From positions 1 to 5,914 of the forward strand of contig JAEYYE010000157.1 of NCBI GenBank assembly GCA_023430945.1: 5,914 nt of DNA. The letters are read 5' to 3'. Source of the stretch: Bacteroidota bacterium. Lineage in GTDB: Bacteria > Bacteroidota > Bacteroidia > Flavobacteriales_F > PHOS-HE28. Each line of letters begins with the position of its first letter. Positions within the stretch are counted from its first letter, which is position 1. Under the pieces are notes generated by a model. It saw nothing but the letters and a program-made list of their open reading frames with translations, had not been told where the DNA came from and searched no databases. Of the stretch, positions 5,018 to 5,914 are shown piece after piece. The translations under genes were made by a program, and so were the position numbers.

Positions 5018-5914
5018 TCAGCGCACGTTCGCCGTGGCCGTCCCTCCGATCGGATCGGCAACTTCATCCTCATCGCTCCATTTCGCACGCTGGCGAATGC
5101 CGAGTTCCTTCGGCCCATAGATCACCACCAGCAGCACCGCTGAAACGCAATTGATCGCCACGAATGAATTCACGTAGGCATCATCGAGCCCCCAGTGTGC
5201 GGGAAGAACGGGAACGATGAAGAAGGCGCAGTTGCTTATGATCTGCATGATCAGCAGGATCGTTCCGCTGCGCGTCATATTGTAGGTCCAGCCGAGCAGG
5301 AACGTGAGGCAGAGCATGCTTGTCATGAACATGGGCCAGGTATAGCCATCGGGCACGCCATCACCGAGAAGGAGCATCGGCAGGTACCACATGCCCCACG
5401 CGATCCCGATCACGAAGCACGAAAAGAACGCTGAATATTTCTCCTGGAGCCGCGTCACGCTGAATTTCATCCAGGCCGTTTCCTCAACGAAAGCGATCCC
5501 CACGATGAACGGAAGATTCGCGACAAGGTGCCCGAAATTCTCCCAGGTGCCGCCGATCATATCGTTCACCACGAAACCGGGCCATTGCCGCAGGCCGAGG
5601 ATCACCAGGCAGGCGATGCCCGTGTAGGTGAAAATGAATTTCCAGGAGAACGCGAGCAGGTACCATTTCGCAGGAACCTTCCAGTGAAGGAAAGAAGCAA
5701 AGAGCTTCCTGAACCCGGCGGAACCTTCCAGATAAACGGTGATCATCACCGCGAACACCAGCGGCCCGAACACCCGAAAACGGAAGATCATGTGCGCGGT
5801 ATCATCATCGTGGATCTTCTGCCCCGGTTCGAGCAGCGCCCAGATCACACCCACCACGCCGAACTGGTAGGCCAGGGTGAGGAAAACGAAGGTGAGGACC
5901 GGGTAGCGGGAAAT
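5018..5914 (-). CDS. CPBP family (CAAX protease/bacteriocin-processing) membrane protein, active-site residues altered, 5' end beyond window
   Basis: The frame is open to base 5914 with 298 codons visible. The first 25 or so (ISRYPVLTFVFLTLAYQFGVVGVIW) form a membrane helix, so the true start lies outside; a GTG at 5857 would cut this helix and is a poor start. About eight hydrophobic segments predict an inner-membrane protein. The family is recognised from EETAWMKFSVTRLQEKY (visible residues 144-160) followed by GIAWGMWYLPM (170-180), matching the usual EExxWRGF...RLQ and GxxWGxWHLP, and a later ILLIMQIISN (219-228). CPBP proteases use EExxxR, FxxxH and HxxxN. Here the two Glu (144, 145) and Asn228 are kept, but the Arg is Met149, the first His is Tyr177 and the second His is Gln224. 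Proteolytic activity by the normal mechanism is therefore doubtful. The C-terminal 25 residues are hydrophilic and acidic (SDEDEVADP). No genes functionally tied to it are visible. Confidence 0.8.
   Translation of the reverse strand: MSRYPVLTFVFLTLAYQFGVVGVIWALLEPGQKIHDDDTAHMIFRFRVFGPLVFAVMITVYLEGSAGFRKLFASFLHWKVPAKWYLLAFSWKFIFTYTGIACLVILGLRQWPGFVVNDMIGGTWENFGHLVANLPFIVGIAFVEETAWMKFSVTRLQEKYSAFFSCFVIGIAWGMWYLPMLLLGDGVPDGYTWPMFMTSMLCLTFLLGWTYNMTRSGTILLIMQIISNCAFFIVPVLPAHWGLDDAYVNSFVAINCVSAVLLVVIYGPKELGIRQRAKWSDEDEVADPIGGTATANVR

Noticed and set aside
5018..5857. GTG at 5857 as the start of the CPBP protein
   Set aside because: The same frame continues upstream to the window edge and encodes the rest of a membrane helix, so the GTG would cut the helix; the gene is better read as running out of the window.

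Overview
The window looks like a chromosomal segment of a Bacteroidota (Bacteroidetes) bacterium, probably an uncultured Flavobacteriales-type lineage of fairly high GC (mid-50s percent by eye). The evidence is a protein with a type IX secretion (T9SS) C-terminal sorting tail, a SAMHD1-like HD-domain gene close upstream of lpxD, a DUF2911 protein, a gatC apart from gatA and gatB, and the lack of Shine-Dalgarno sequences before the genes. The lineage below phylum is a guess.

Layout. Positions 1-2586 hold a minus-strand cluster read right to left: HD-domain phosphohydrolase (1369-2586), a membrane-anchored DUF2911 protein (766-1317) and lpxD (756 to beyond the left edge, 252 codons visible). 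The small gaps (51 and 9 bases) suggest one operon, with lipid A synthesis as the recognisable function. Positions 2587-2704 are a short repeat-filled spacer with a perfect 20-base palindrome. Positions 2705-3544 hold a minus-strand gene for a secreted T9SS cargo protein of unknown function, with clearly lower GC than its neighbours. Positions 3545-3911 are a gene-free, repeat-rich divergent region with two palindromes, a C-rich hairpin repeat and a 7-base tandem repeat. Positions 3912-5016 hold a plus-strand pair, a PlsC-type acyltransferase and gatC, one base apart. From 5018 to beyond the right edge a minus-strand CPBP-family membrane protein runs tail-to-tail against gatC.

How the genes fit together. 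LpxD (lipid A) and the PlsC-type acyltransferase (phospholipid) both serve envelope lipid synthesis. GatC belongs to the transamidation route to Gln-tRNA and/or Asn-tRNA. The T9SS cargo is an accessory surface or secreted protein that seems to sit between two copies of the same repeat family.

No wholly new multi-gene system is visible. The points most worth a second look are the CPBP protein, which keeps the family fold motifs but lacks the usual Arg and both His of the active site; the related repeats on both sides of the T9SS gene; the nested palindromes at 3581-3713; and an excess of GATC across the window (about 150 sites by hand count).
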